Below, in pieces: positions 26,601-35,729 of a stretch of 64,000 bases of DNA. The notes beneath the pieces are model-generated. The model was not told the DNA's origin, made no database searches, and saw only the letters and a program-made list of their open reading frames with translations. This DNA is from Desulfobacteraceae bacterium (lineage in GTDB: Bacteria > Desulfobacterota > Desulfobacteria > Desulfobacterales > Desulfosalsimonadaceae). The number at the start of each line of letters is the position of its first letter. Positions within the stretch are counted from its first letter, which is position 1. The translations under genes were made by a program, and so were the position numbers. The stretch covers positions 1-64,000 of the forward strand of contig JABZFM010000033.1 in NCBI GenBank assembly GCA_014237465.1. Direction: 5' to 3'.

Positions 26601-29600
26601 ACTTCCTCGGGTAACTCTGCTTGGAAAGGCACAAAGGCTTTTGAAGATTTTACATACTTTGCCAATTCCCTATGCCACTCTCCAACTTCGATCCCAAAAT
26701 CAATATTCATTACAGCTGAGGTTATTTCTTTTGATGATTCTTTTTCTAAATATATCTTTACTCCCATCTCAAGAAGGATGGGGGTTAACTCATATTTTTC
26801 CAATTGCTTTAGGGATGATTTAGAAATAATCAGCCTGCTTGCATCATCGAGTTGCTGATGGACATTTTCTTTGATACTTTCGGCTTCACCTGTTAATGGA
26901 CCTTGTAGTTCTCGATATCTGTTTTCTCTGATTTTACCTCTGGCATATAACCAGTCTGCTATTTGAGTAAGTCTAAAAATTTTGACTTCAGGATATTCAT
27001 CAAGCTCTTCTTTTTTTATATAGGCATCAACAAGATGTATTTTTTCTAAATTTGCAATACGCAGGTCGCGTTTTGAAAGGGAATCTTTTTTCCCTTTTTC
27101 CAGAGCAGGCGCTGTTACTTCCCTTATCTGGCCAGAAACAACCCTATTGCTTAAACTCTTGTAAGCTTTTTCTTCTGATGCTTGGTGGTGCAAAAACCGA
27201 TTCTGCTCATTGGTCCATATAAACTCCAGTGTTTTGGGATAGTAAATTTTATTATAATATACAGATAATTTATCAAGCAGACCCAATCGGTGAAGCGTAA
27301 TTAACGCATGATAATCAATTACTATTTCTTTATCATGGGTGGCATCAATTCTGACAATTCTGTTGTTTTTTACTCTAAATCCGTTTGTTGAATAGGTTGT
27401 AAATTCGATTCTGTGCTCTTCATTAATTGATTCAATATCAAGCGGTTGACTTCTGATTGCCCAGTCAAGATAAAGAGGGTAACTCTTTATTCTATCGCAT
27501 AATAATGACCGAGGAATTTGTCCAATATAATATTGATCGTTCAATTTTTTAGATACTTCATGCTCCTGCTTAAAAAAGTCCTTTACCTGGTCGAGATCCA
27601 TCCTAATAAAAGTTTCATCAGGTATTTTGCCTTCTTTTCTAAGGGCTTCGAGTCTTATCATTGATTCATGGGCTTTTTTCTCTTTATCGACCCGATAACC
27701 AAGTTCCATATGCTGCATTAACAGTTGATAATTGTTTTGTATTTTGGGCCAGCACTTATCAATCAAAAGAAATGCATTTTTATATTCCTGATCCCTCTGG
27801 TAAATGGTTGCTGCCAAACTAAGGCAGGCTGGTTCCATTTTTTCATCACATTGAATGTACTCTGCAAGAATATTAATTATTTTTCCAGACGGCTCATCCA
27901 ACATGAACATGACTTCAGCAAGTCCATATGCATAATGGGCTTTATTTCCATAATCCTTGATTAATTTCTTCCAGCAAGTTTCAGAAATCTTATATTGTCC
28001 GAAATTTCTGGCGGCCTGCGCTTTAATATGAAGCCCCTGTTTATCAAGCGCATCAAGCATTTCTAATTGTCTGGCAATTTCAAGTGCATCGGCATCATTC
28101 TGGAGCCTTGCATTTACAACTAGAAGTTTTTTTAATGCGAAAGCATTGGGAATTCTTTTATGGCTGCTTTCAAGTAATTGTTTCGCCTCGCCCCATCTTT
28201 CTTCCTTCATTTCAATGTCTGCAAGAACTATCTCAACCTCCGATTTAACAGAAGGCGCCAATTCCACATTTAGAAGATCATTTAATTTTTGTTTGGCCTC
28301 ATCAAATTTCTCGGAATCGAATAAATATAAAGCATGACAAAACTCACGGACAGGATTATCGATTTTAAGAAGATTGTCTATCAGCCCTAATGTTTCATCA
28401 GCACGTTTAATATTTAATCCGATTTCAATAACATGAAGGGCCACTTCTTCTTTTTCTTGATCTGATGACGCCAAGTCAGTCGCTTTTACCAGAAAATCCC
28501 ATGTGTCGTCGTATTTCTTAAAGTGGTAGGCTGATAAAAATGCTTTTTTTAACCAGGCCCATGATGCGTTTGGATAGTCGCGGGAAAGAACATCTATTAC
28601 TTTTTTGAGATATTTATCATCAAAATTTTGAAAACGCGATAGGATGCACCTTATAACTTCTCTTTTGATAGGAGTAACTGTAATCAGTGCTTTTGCGGAT
28701 TTATCAGCGCGGCCATAATCGCCTGATAAATATGAAGCGTGCATTTCTATGTAGGTTGCTGAAGCTGCAATATAGTTATCTTTGATATTTTTCCTTGAAG
28801 CTCTTTCAAAGAGTCGATCAATATGGGATAATGTTTTTTTGCACAACCCTAAGCCTTTTTCAGTCAGTTGTCCCGGAAAAATAGTAGTGGAATCAGTTTT
28901 GTCATTGTGTTGAATTGCTTTTTCATATATTGCGTGCGCCATTAAAAAGTTTAATTTCTCTAAAAAATAATCGTCTTTGAAATCAGATTGCGGCAAATCT
29001 CCTTTTTTCTCGCAGTCTAAGAATTCGTTTAAAATCACAGAATATTTTTTTTCAGCTTCCTGGATTTTGTCTTTTTCAATAAGAACAGCTATAGCTTCGC
29101 AAGCCCAAGCAGCATGAAATTTTTTTTGTTCTTTTATAAACCGATATGCCTGGTTTAATTTTTTACCATCAATCTGAATGGCAAGCCTAAAAGCAATAGT
29201 TTTAGGGTCATTAGAATTGTTTAATATCTCAATGGCATTATCAATTTCTTTATCAACAAATAAAAGCTTTGCATGAACTCTTAAGAACCGTTCCTTCCAT
29301 TTTTCTTTATGCTGACTTTCCTGATAAGCATTTTCTGCTTTTTTAAAATATTCATGTGCTTTTTGGATATCTTTTTCTATTCCTGAATTTAAATAAGTAT
29401 CTGCAAGTGTTAAAAAACCCTCAAGTTTTGCTTCAGGGCTGATAGAGTCTTTTGCTTGTTCAAGATGAGTAATTAAACCTATACTCTTTTCTGCCATAAC
29501 TGCAAAAGTAGCCCTGCGGCCTTTTCCATTAACTTCTTCAGACAATTTTAGCGTTTTTTCGTCCAGTAAATCCCGACGTTCTTTTTCAAGGATCTCCAAT

Positions 29601-30496
29601 CTTTCGCTTTGATACATTTGATGGGAATCTGATGAGAAGTGTCCTTGCTGACGTCTCAATTCTGAAACCTTTAATTTTGTTTCCTGTAAAACACTTATTA
29701 TCTCATCATATTCATCTATCGGTATGACCAAAAAATTTCTATCTCGAAAGTCCTGAATTCTGTATTTAAAATCACTTAAAACAATTTCAAACTCTTCATC
29801 ACTGGACTGTGGTTCTTTTTCAGGTTTTTTCAAAAAAATCAGGGGGGATTGTCTGAATTCTCCAAAAATATTTATAATATGATCATCAGCTTCAATGAGC
29901 CGTGGATCATCAAAACTCGTTCCGATAAACAGAACTGTGTTAATAGCGGATTGGAGGTTAAGCCAATCAACAAATCCTTTGTGCTTAGTTTTGTAACGTG
30001 AATAATCTGCTGATGTTATAACTATACTTGACGGAGAATCCAAGTCGCCATGTAATTTGACTATGGTTGTTTTGGTTGGATCTATGCTTGGAATATCTTC
30101 ATCTCGCGTGATAACAACTGGTGGAATATCATGCTTTCGAAAATTATCTTCTATTAGATGATCATAGTTAGTTGTAACAATGAGGTTGCTTCCTAATGAG
30201 ATAATCTCTTCATGCAATGCTGTGCCTGTTGCAGGGCCAAGTCTTAGTTTTTCTGTAATTGCTTCACAGAGTTTTTGTTTTCCGATCTCTTGTTCCAGAA
30301 TGGTAGCTAATTTAATAGAATCAGTAATGTTTGTTTTTATTTGATACTTGTCCAATAAATCCTTTATTAACCCATTCCATGACGGCAACCCAGCATCCAT
30401 TGAGCAACCAGCACCAATGAATAGGATAAGTCTATTCTTAATTATTTCGTCTGCTAAAATGGCGACAGCTTTTTGTTTTGCATTAATATCATTCAT
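23609..30496 (-). CDS. Giant SIR2-TPR-PIN-like protein (candidate antiphage effector)
   Basis: A 2295-residue cytoplasmic protein. Residues about 1-260 form a SIR2-family domain: FIGAGCSMDAG (28-36, NAD-binding), TTNYDHL (108-114), KLHGD with the catalytic-type His149, and FIGTSFDDPR (190-199). SIR2 domains in defence proteins degrade NAD+. Residues about 340-1000 are helical TPR-like repeats (EYFKKAENAY, AKQLLESSHKR). A PIN-like region follows (about 1050-1400): KEIVIDYHALITLHRLG, later HLLTDDRMMQM and GTDALLKNLYE. The last 900 residues are helical with no family I know. GAGG precedes the ATG at 30496. The sequence is markedly AT-rich compared with flanking genes. It overlaps the ParA-like gene, so the pair forms one unit. 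No enzymatic activity is proven. Confidence 0.75.
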   Translation of the reverse strand: MNDINAKQKAVAILADEIIKNRLILFIGAGCSMDAGLPSWNGLIKDLLDKYQIKTNITDSIKLATILEQEIGKQKLCEAITEKLRLGPATGTALHEEIISLGSNLIVTTNYDHLIEDNFRKHDIPPVVITRDEDIPSIDPTKTTIVKLHGDLDSPSSIVITSADYSRYKTKHKGFVDWLNLQSAINTVLFIGTSFDDPRLIEADDHIINIFGEFRQSPLIFLKKPEKEPQSSDEEFEIVLSDFKYRIQDFRDRNFLVIPIDEYDEIISVLQETKLKVSELRRQQGHFSSDSHQMYQSERLEILEKERRDLLDEKTLKLSEEVNGKGRRATFAVMAEKSIGLITHLEQAKDSISPEAKLEGFLTLADTYLNSGIEKDIQKAHEYFKKAENAYQESQHKEKWKERFLRVHAKLLFVDKEIDNAIEILNNSNDPKTIAFRLAIQIDGKKLNQAYRFIKEQKKFHAAWACEAIAVLIEKDKIQEAEKKYSVILNEFLDCEKKGDLPQSDFKDDYFLEKLNFLMAHAIYEKAIQHNDKTDSTTIFPGQLTEKGLGLCKKTLSHIDRLFERASRKNIKDNYIAASATYIEMHASYLSGDYGRADKSAKALITVTPIKREVIRCILSRFQNFDDKYLKKVIDVLSRDYPNASWAWLKKAFLSAYHFKKYDDTWDFLVKATDLASSDQEKEEVALHVIEIGLNIKRADETLGLIDNLLKIDNPVREFCHALYLFDSEKFDEAKQKLNDLLNVELAPSVKSEVEIVLADIEMKEERWGEAKQLLESSHKRIPNAFALKKLLVVNARLQNDADALEIARQLEMLDALDKQGLHIKAQAARNFGQYKISETCWKKLIKDYGNKAHYAYGLAEVMFMLDEPSGKIINILAEYIQCDEKMEPACLSLAATIYQRDQEYKNAFLLIDKCWPKIQNNYQLLMQHMELGYRVDKEKKAHESMIRLEALRKEGKIPDETFIRMDLDQVKDFFKQEHEVSKKLNDQYYIGQIPRSLLCDRIKSYPLYLDWAIRSQPLDIESINEEHRIEFTTYSTNGFRVKNNRIVRIDATHDKEIVIDYHALITLHRLGLLDKLSVYYNKIYYPKTLEFIWTNEQNRFLHHQASEEKAYKSLSNRVVSGQIREVTAPALEKGKKDSLSKRDLRIANLEKIHLVDAYIKKEELDEYPEVKIFRLTQIADWLYARGKIRENRYRELQGPLTGEAESIKENVHQQLDDASRLIISKSSLKQLEKYELTPILLEMGVKIYLEKESSKEITSAVMNIDFGIEVGEWHRELAKYVKSSKAFVPFQAELPEEVKTDVSSQHGEVILSTINYSEQNNLHLLTDDRMMQMVQGKKWQGKQFGTDALLKNLYEKNIISIDQYANCFLKLCRWRYRFLTPDVDVLVYFAKEYQKHPLGKPLMDLIAYCRHCMNDRGLFLGPEKVSPPIPMGVKFYMNWIECWINFLTEIWQDDEFYINALNSITKKILRQAMPEPPSNLKDEIKKNIPFVEEKKIIWELLSKASFSAKKVLKLNGLFNIVFALYQYDEKKIIKTLDEFFQFIEGLDNIENKIVARIISRITLAIHGEQESYIPPPMLHKYYEKYGIIQIDDKNSEPPGTQKIDVLELIKKRKNLPADGPLIRIEKPDQKFVLAPHEIIQAVDSKIRITALNDILKEEKTTQPTTDRLLKLSKKLGSGNPVIWRVAAEEATDLILKDFKYALSLFPDAMSTVPLNQEWTQKAWQGLINPDLNSVIDEAPEFILKKWTEKHLFEKLEKDLGKLDVSTFEEKIHIENVLDWYLLQLGYVPFSPPFNAWNVINKYPIFFKAKDLEQKIEKWLQKAPAKYDPIAIIVALDVILNIRKSTTPDKNDFQYFTSPDFYKFLNSNLRKLFIEGPEIGDAETDFESSYFYKLWDIRHTLAEHYVRYMELNSDKLKQINNDKKVLLAWWLAREVTNTLSKTAAQYIANKNDMIKWFEDILSDLKNFLRLPNLIKYTMEATKRPVPINIFFTLHGKNLLASATTTLIMPPTKESQTNNCFEGMKNPEIALSAEIRDSILEHVIFQALFGYGQIQKVSDSSISLLWNTPACISGLLFLREYYGEAIKYIGKEKTNYLEIAEISSQKDFLKNILPNLPKELAEKKATSILLILGGLYIYFCTHGKLPDEANIFINDNSISSKMDQIDPLNKHICLILIMEIVRQSRTWGEFNFAQAIEKILLEIDYLSLIEYATEIINGLVLIIIQGADYRLLNPVVTLGKTKKKYRKALSDAKRSLSFFFPYLPGECREIARKILNDLDDIPEITDDLSGGGQNVD

Positions 30497-31174
30497 CTTG
30501 ATGCCTCAATTGACGATGGAAATGATTTTTTTGGTATTTATCGATCGGATTCAGCATGCACGGATACTCACTCTAAATTCAAAATGTTGACCAATCTTTT
30601 TTGATTTTTTTATAATATTGAATAATATAAATAGAATTTTCACAGATAAACCTTTTGAACAATATCTATTAACAGAAAAATTAGATACTTTAAAGTATTA
30701 ATCCACGAGCGAGAATTCGGTCAGATTTCGTTTTGTTAAGGTTATATAAAATCCCTTCATTCTTTTTCAAAGACTCCTAAAAATGAAAAACTCAACATTT
30801 ATCAAAGAAGATCTGGCAGGGGAAGCTGTGAGAATTGATAATCTTAATAAATCTGAATTTTATCACGTTGCCCTCTCCGCCGACAGCTACTCGCTTTGTC
30901 CTTAGGGAGGTGTAACGACCAGCTCACTGTATGCATAAACGCAAAGAATCAGGGTAAAATGCAGAGCATTTCACCCTGCCAATAATTCTGAGATATCAAT
31001 TCAATTGGAGCAATTATCAAGACTGACTTAGAACCTGCGATACGTCTGTAATATAATTGAATCTCGGATGTCCTGAAAAAATCAAGAATACCTTTTCTAT
31101 GCTTCACACAATGCTTTGGAGCCTTTGTATCTAACTTTAAATATTGATTAGCTCATGGAAGAAGGCCCTTTTGA
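30497..31174. other. Intergenic upstream of the giant SIR2 gene
   Basis: About 680 bases, AT-rich near 30600-30700, where the promoter of the reverse-strand giant gene should lie. A 40-codon forward frame (30783-30905, starting MKNSTFIKEDLAG) has no known relatives and no good ribosome binding site. The remainder shows no recognisable element. Confidence 0.4.
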
Positions 31175-32185
31175 CTAACTTAAAAAATCATGTAAATCTT
31201 TTGCAGATTTTATGGGAATTTCTTCTGCCGGCAAATGGCCGACCCCTTTGTAAATGATTAATTTTGCGTGAGGCATGTCTTTTACCCATTTCTTTACAAA
31301 GTTAGTAGGCACCCAAACATCTTTTCCTCCCCACATGATTAATGTCGGGGTTTTTATGGATGCAATTTGTAAAGGATACTCATTTTTCCTGCTGTCCAGA
31401 TATTCCATTATTTCCCTTGCAGATGTCCGATTGCCGTCCCTGAGTAGTAGTTCATAATAACGATCAACAACCTTTTCTGTCAGTTTTTCTTTATCGCCAT
31501 AGAGAGAATCAATACTTAATTCAAATATCCATCTGGGTGTTATTTGAGTGGCGAACCAGTCTATTACCGGTACGGTATACCATTTTAATGCCCCTGGAAG
31601 ATCCTGGGGATAACCAGCTGGAGCCACCAGGACCAGGTTGTCGATATGTTGCGGCGCATACACGGCAAACTTCCATGCCATGTATCCGCCCAGAGAACTC
31701 CCGGCCACAGAAAAATGGTCGATTCTCATTGCTGAAATAAAATCATAAAAAAATTTACCTAAGTTTTTTTCATTAAACTCAAAATTTGCCGGACCGGTTA
31801 AACCAAAACCAGGGATATCAAGCCTGATTATTCTGTAATGATCTTTTAGTGCATTTACCCATGCATCCCATGTGTGTAGAGAAGACAGTGTTCCATGAAG
31901 CAGAAGTATTACAGGACCTTCTCCTTCATCCTTGTAATGGACCTTTAATCCATTGATATCTATCCATTTTGAATTTTCATCTCCGTATTTTTTATTTATT
32001 TCCTCGGCATCAATATCAAAAAAGCCAGGATTCAGGGATTTTAAATTATATCCTCTATACGAATAGGTAAAACCAAAAGTATTTTCCCCTAATTTATTCT
32101 GCGAAAAAATAACCGATGGAAAATAAAACATAAAAGTTGCTAATAGGATGAGCAATGGGCGCCATTTACTAATTATTCTTTCCAT
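31175..32185 (-). CDS. Exported or membrane-anchored alpha/beta hydrolase
   Basis: A 336-residue serine hydrolase with an N-terminal signal/anchor (WRPLLILLATFMFYFPSVIF). Oxyanion segment LLLHGTLSSLHTW, nucleophile elbow VAGSSLGGY and C-terminal catalytic His (KGVGHLPAEE) are all present. It resembles the MhpC/haloperoxidase-like group and should act outside the cytoplasm. The ATG at 32185 is preferred because it lies 7 bases after GGGGG; the ATG at 32191 is too close to it. No operon partner is evident. Confidence 0.82.
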   Translation of the reverse strand: MERIISKWRPLLILLATFMFYFPSVIFSQNKLGENTFGFTYSYRGYNLKSLNPGFFDIDAEEINKKYGDENSKWIDINGLKVHYKDEGEGPVILLLHGTLSSLHTWDAWVNALKDHYRIIRLDIPGFGLTGPANFEFNEKNLGKFFYDFISAMRIDHFSVAGSSLGGYMAWKFAVYAPQHIDNLVLVAPAGYPQDLPGALKWYTVPVIDWFATQITPRWIFELSIDSLYGDKEKLTEKVVDRYYELLLRDGNRTSAREIMEYLDSRKNEYPLQIASIKTPTLIMWGGKDVWVPTNFVKKWVKDMPHAKLIIYKGVGHLPAEEIPIKSAKDLHDFLS

Positions 32186-32444
32186 TATCATTCCCCCTTT
32201 TTTAAGTTTTTAATGGTACCTAAGCAATTTTACTTCTTATGCCTTAATAATTTGCCTTGCTGACTTCAGCTTTACTATGGGATTTCAATATGGTAAATGG
32301 GGTGTATACTGTATATTTGCAGGTTGGAGACTGTATTGTTCAGATAAAAAGGGAGTAGCTGAAGGCCGGCCTTATGAAATGCTATCCAACCCGCAGCCAA
32401 ATTTATCCTTTGGGAAATCTTAACCCGATTCAAAGGATCTCGCC

Positions 32445-33101
32445 ATGAATAAGCAATATCGAATTGTGATTGCTGAAGACCACACCATACTCCGAGAAGG
32501 ATTGCGAGCACTACTATGTACTGATCCGGAGTTTGACGTTGTGGGCGAGGCAGCAGACGGCCTTGAGGCGATACGCTGTGTTGATAACCTCACACCTGAC
32601 CTGGTCTTGATGGACCTCTCTATGCCCAGAATGAACGGTTTAGAGGCGATCAGAGAGATCAAAAAACAAAATCCGGAAACAAAAATCATCGCCTTAACGG
32701 TTCACAAAACAGAGGAATACGTTCTTACGACTCTTCAGGCCGGCGCTGACGGATATGTTTTAAAGGATGCCACCCATTCCGAACTCGTGATGGCCATAAA
32801 GAATGTCTTGACCGGAAAGCGTTATCTCAGTCCGGCTATTTCTGATAAGGTAATAGTGGGATACTTGGAGGGGAAAAAGACCGTAAAGGAGAAATCCGCA
32901 TGGGATACGCTCACACAGCGCGAACGAGAAATCTTAAAACTCATTGCAGAAGGGTATAAGAACAAGGAGATTGCTGATTACCTTTGCATCAGCCTAAAAA
33001 CTGTGGAAAAACACAGGGCCAACCTCATGGGCAAACTGGACCTCCACAATGCTGCGGCCCTGACGGCTTTTGCCGTGGGAAAAGGGTTGGTTACCAGATA
33101 A
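32445..33101 (+). CDS. NarL/FixJ-type response regulator
   Basis: A 218-residue response regulator. The receiver domain (about 5-120) shows the acidic pocket (IAEDHT), the phospho-accepting Asp in LVLMDLSMP, and Lys in VLKDATH. A LuxR-type helix-turn-helix follows (LTQREREILKLIAEG then NKEIADYLCISLKTVEKHR). It regulates transcription when phosphorylated. Its likely partner, a HisKA_3 histidine kinase, lies immediately downstream on the opposite strand with the two 3' ends 25 bases apart. Confidence 0.9.
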   Translation: MNKQYRIVIAEDHTILREGLRALLCTDPEFDVVGEAADGLEAIRCVDNLTPDLVLMDLSMPRMNGLEAIREIKKQNPETKIIALTVHKTEEYVLTTLQAGADGYVLKDATHSELVMAIKNVLTGKRYLSPAISDKVIVGYLEGKKTVKEKSAWDTLTQREREILKLIAEGYKNKEIADYLCISLKTVEKHRANLMGKLDLHNAAALTAFAVGKGLVTR

Positions 33102-33126
33102 AGTCCTGTTGTTTCTCAAGCTGAAG

Positions 33127-34617
33127 TTAATGGATAGGCCATGATGCGCAGACAGTGGTTCCGGCTCCTTTTTGGGACACGAGAGAAAAAGACCCTCCTG
33201 GAAGTTCAGCCCGCTCTTTCATGCTTGCAAGGCCAAGCCCTCTCTCAGAAAGCTCACCGGAAAGCACATGATCCATATCAAATCCCGCGCCGTTATCATC
33301 TATAGTCAATTCAATATTGCTGTCTGTTTCTTTTAAGGAAAGGCGCACAAGGGTTGCCTGGCTGTGCTTGGCAATATTATTCAGGGATTCCTGCAAAATA
33401 CGGAAAATGACAATCTTTAAAGAATCAGGCACATCATTTTCCTGTATCTCGATTTGTTTTTCGATGCCAATACCAGGATACATTCTTTCAAACTCCTGGC
33501 ACAACCACGAAATCGTTGCTAAAATCCCCAAATCATCTAAAGTTGACGGCCTCAAATTCCTCGCGATTCTTCGGACTTCTTCAACAGCTCCTTGAGCAAG
33601 GGGAACAACAGTCTCTAATGATTTGGCAACCCCGGCAGGGTTTTCCTGACGCACATTTAGAAGAGCCGCCTCCACCCAAACCTTGATAGCGACCATGCTT
33701 TGGGCAAGCCCATCATGAAGTTCCTGGCCGATCCGTCTGCTTTCTTCTTCATGGGCTTGGAGGAGCCGGGAAGAGAGTTGCCGAAGCTCTGCTTCTGATT
33801 TTTTAAGTGCTTCTTCAGCCCGCTTGCGCTCAGTAATATCCACAAAAGAATCCACAATGCAGATCGGTTCGTCTTTGTCGTTATAAACTATGCTGGACGA
33901 AAAACGAATGATAATAAGTGAACCGTCCTTTTTTTTTCCAGCGATTTCGCCTTCCCAACTACCGTTTTCAAGTATCTCATGCAACACTTTGACCGCTTCT
34001 TCATGAGATTGTGCGAGTTCGAGTGCTGATCGGCCCAAAATTTCAGAAGGGTCATCCGTGCCCCACATGCGTGCGGCAGCGTCATTAATGTAAATTATAT
34101 TTCCTTCCAGATCGGTAATGGCGAAGCCCTGAAGTGAAGATGCGATTGCTCTGTCCTTGATCAACAGCTCTTCTTCCATTTTTTTCCGCTCGGTGATATC
34201 TATAAAAGAATCCATCAGGCATATTGGCTCGCCCTGCTCATTGCGAACCAGACTCGCTGAAAAATGAATCTTAATCGTTGATCCGTCTTTTCGAAAACCT
34301 GCCATTTCTCCTGACCAGCCTCCTTTCTCAAGAACCACACGGTGAATCTCTTCCGCTTCTTCCCTTGACTGCGCAAGGTCCAGTGCAGACATGCCCAAAA
34401 CTTCAGAAGGATCATCACCCCCCCACATCTTAAGCGCTGCATCATTCACATACGTTATATTCCCCTCCAGATCAGCAAGGGCGATACCATCAATCGCCGA
34501 TGCAATGGCGCTATCCTTGATCCGTAACTCCTCTTCAATACGCTTTCGGTCAACGGCCTCTTTTTCTAATTCCCTGACCCGTTTTTCCAATTCTTCATAA
34601 CTGGGTTTTTTTGTCAT
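33127..34617 (-). CDS. Soluble PAS-PAS histidine kinase (HisKA_3/NarX type)
   Basis: A 496-residue cytoplasmic kinase. A short coiled coil leads to two near-identical PAS domains (about 35-160 and 160-285), both ending in the PAC motif with DITERK. A HisKA_3 dimerisation domain carries the phospho-accepting His (RRIGQELHDGLAQS), followed by a HATPase (DNGAGFD, ERGLGLASMKERA). No membrane segment, so it senses an intracellular signal through the PAS domains. The ATG at 34617 is 8 bases after GGAGG; the upstream TTG (34632) overlaps that site. It should phosphorylate the NarL-type regulator encoded convergently next door. Confidence 0.88.
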   Translation of the reverse strand: MTKKPSYEELEKRVRELEKEAVDRKRIEEELRIKDSAIASAIDGIALADLEGNITYVNDAALKMWGGDDPSEVLGMSALDLAQSREEAEEIHRVVLEKGGWSGEMAGFRKDGSTIKIHFSASLVRNEQGEPICLMDSFIDITERKKMEEELLIKDRAIASSLQGFAITDLEGNIIYINDAAARMWGTDDPSEILGRSALELAQSHEEAVKVLHEILENGSWEGEIAGKKKDGSLIIIRFSSSIVYNDKDEPICIVDSFVDITERKRAEEALKKSEAELRQLSSRLLQAHEEESRRIGQELHDGLAQSMVAIKVWVEAALLNVRQENPAGVAKSLETVVPLAQGAVEEVRRIARNLRPSTLDDLGILATISWLCQEFERMYPGIGIEKQIEIQENDVPDSLKIVIFRILQESLNNIAKHSQATLVRLSLKETDSNIELTIDDNGAGFDMDHVLSGELSERGLGLASMKERAELPGGSFSLVSQKGAGTTVCASWPIH

Positions 34618-35383
34618 TAGAAAATCCTCCAATTTCTATCCAATGGCCAGACCACCGGAGAATGATACGGAACTGCTGAAACAGGCATCGGCTGAACCGT
34701 TACTGGCCAAAACCTTTTGTCCTTTCCAAGCATGTTTTATCTGTGATTAGTGCCATGCTTAGAATAATGGATAGAAAATATTATTCTTCTAATATCTTCC
34801 TCATTTTCTTGTGGAGTATTATCATAGATTGATGTCATAATAATTACATCAAAGAACTTCATAATCAATATGAATAGTCCGATCGAATTATGGCAACTTT
34901 TTTGGCTACTGATTGAATAAAATGAATGGAATTGAATTTATTGAATAAATGTGCAGATTTTAAAGGGTGCTGCAATACTGTCGAAGATGGCAAGGAGAAT
35001 AGCAATGGCAAGATAGCAAACATTAATGGTTTGGGGGGATTTTATCATCTTTAGTGCGGAGTTCATTGTCTCAATAACAGCTACTTTATAACATGATTTT
35101 ACAGTTTTTTCTATACTCACTTTTCCCCAAAAAACAAAGCATGATCAAAAACAATTGAATAATGAAACCTGGTTATCCATTTCGCTTAAGTAGGGTGCGT
35201 TTCACGCACCACTTGAAAGCTGACCGGCTCTGAAATGGTGCATGGAATGCACCCTACGTTGTCGCAAGATGCAATTTCTATGATTCACTTGAGCGAACCG
35301 GATATGCATAATTTTTAATTGTGCTACAATGTAGTAGTTTTTCAGAAATAAATTTAATTTAAGATTTTTTTAAGGTTTTTTTA
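34618..35383. other. Intergenic with REP doublet
   Basis: About 765 bases before the promoter of the peptide cluster. The only structure I see is the REP pair at 35190-35257. A 60-codon reverse frame with a hydrophobic core (34938-35120) lacks other gene signs. Confidence 0.45.
35190..35257. repeat. REP doublet (GTAGGGTGC type)
   Basis: Two 22-base units in inverted orientation, 35190-35211 and 35236-35257, both read GTAGGGTGCnTT..nGCACCA on their own strand. The stems differ (GGTGCG/CGCACC versus GGTGCA/TGCACC) in a compensatory way. This pair is a typical REPIN. Confidence 0.7.
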
Positions 35384-35411
35384 TTGACAATACAAAACAT
35401 TATAATATAAT
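35384..35411 (+). promoter_or_regulatory. Consensus sigma-70-type promoter
   Basis: TTGACA (35384-35389) is followed after 16 bases by TATAAT (35406-35411); both boxes match the consensus exactly. It faces the peptide/peptidase cluster, with about 310 bases of leader before the first reading frame at 35730. A GAGGGGG at 35444-35450 precedes only a 9-codon frame. Confidence 0.6.
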
Positions 35412-35729
35412 TAGTAATATAAATCTAAACTTTAATTGATTTAGAGGGGGCGCTCATAAATTTTATGGATTCCAGGGAATCTTCAAGCATATAGGCGTCT
35501 GAAGATTTTGAGATACTAACCTAAAATTCAAATTGGCATTCTCTATAAACCATCTTTCCAGACAGAATAATCTCTGTCTGATTCCTCCATCCGACATGTT
35601 TATAACACCATTAGCCTTTAATTCCGCATCCCTTATCTCCCAAGTTCAAAATAACGAACAAATTGTATATATTCTAATTTAATTCCAACTGCTGTTGTTT
35701 CTCCGGAAATCCAAAAGGAGGACAAGAAA

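Noticed and set aside
30783-30905. 40-codon forward frame starting MKNSTFIKEDLAG
   Set aside because: No known relatives and no clear ribosome binding site; mentioned only in the gap description.
34938-35120. 60-codon reverse frame with a hydrophobic core
   Set aside because: Isolated, AT-rich, no ribosome binding site or family pattern.
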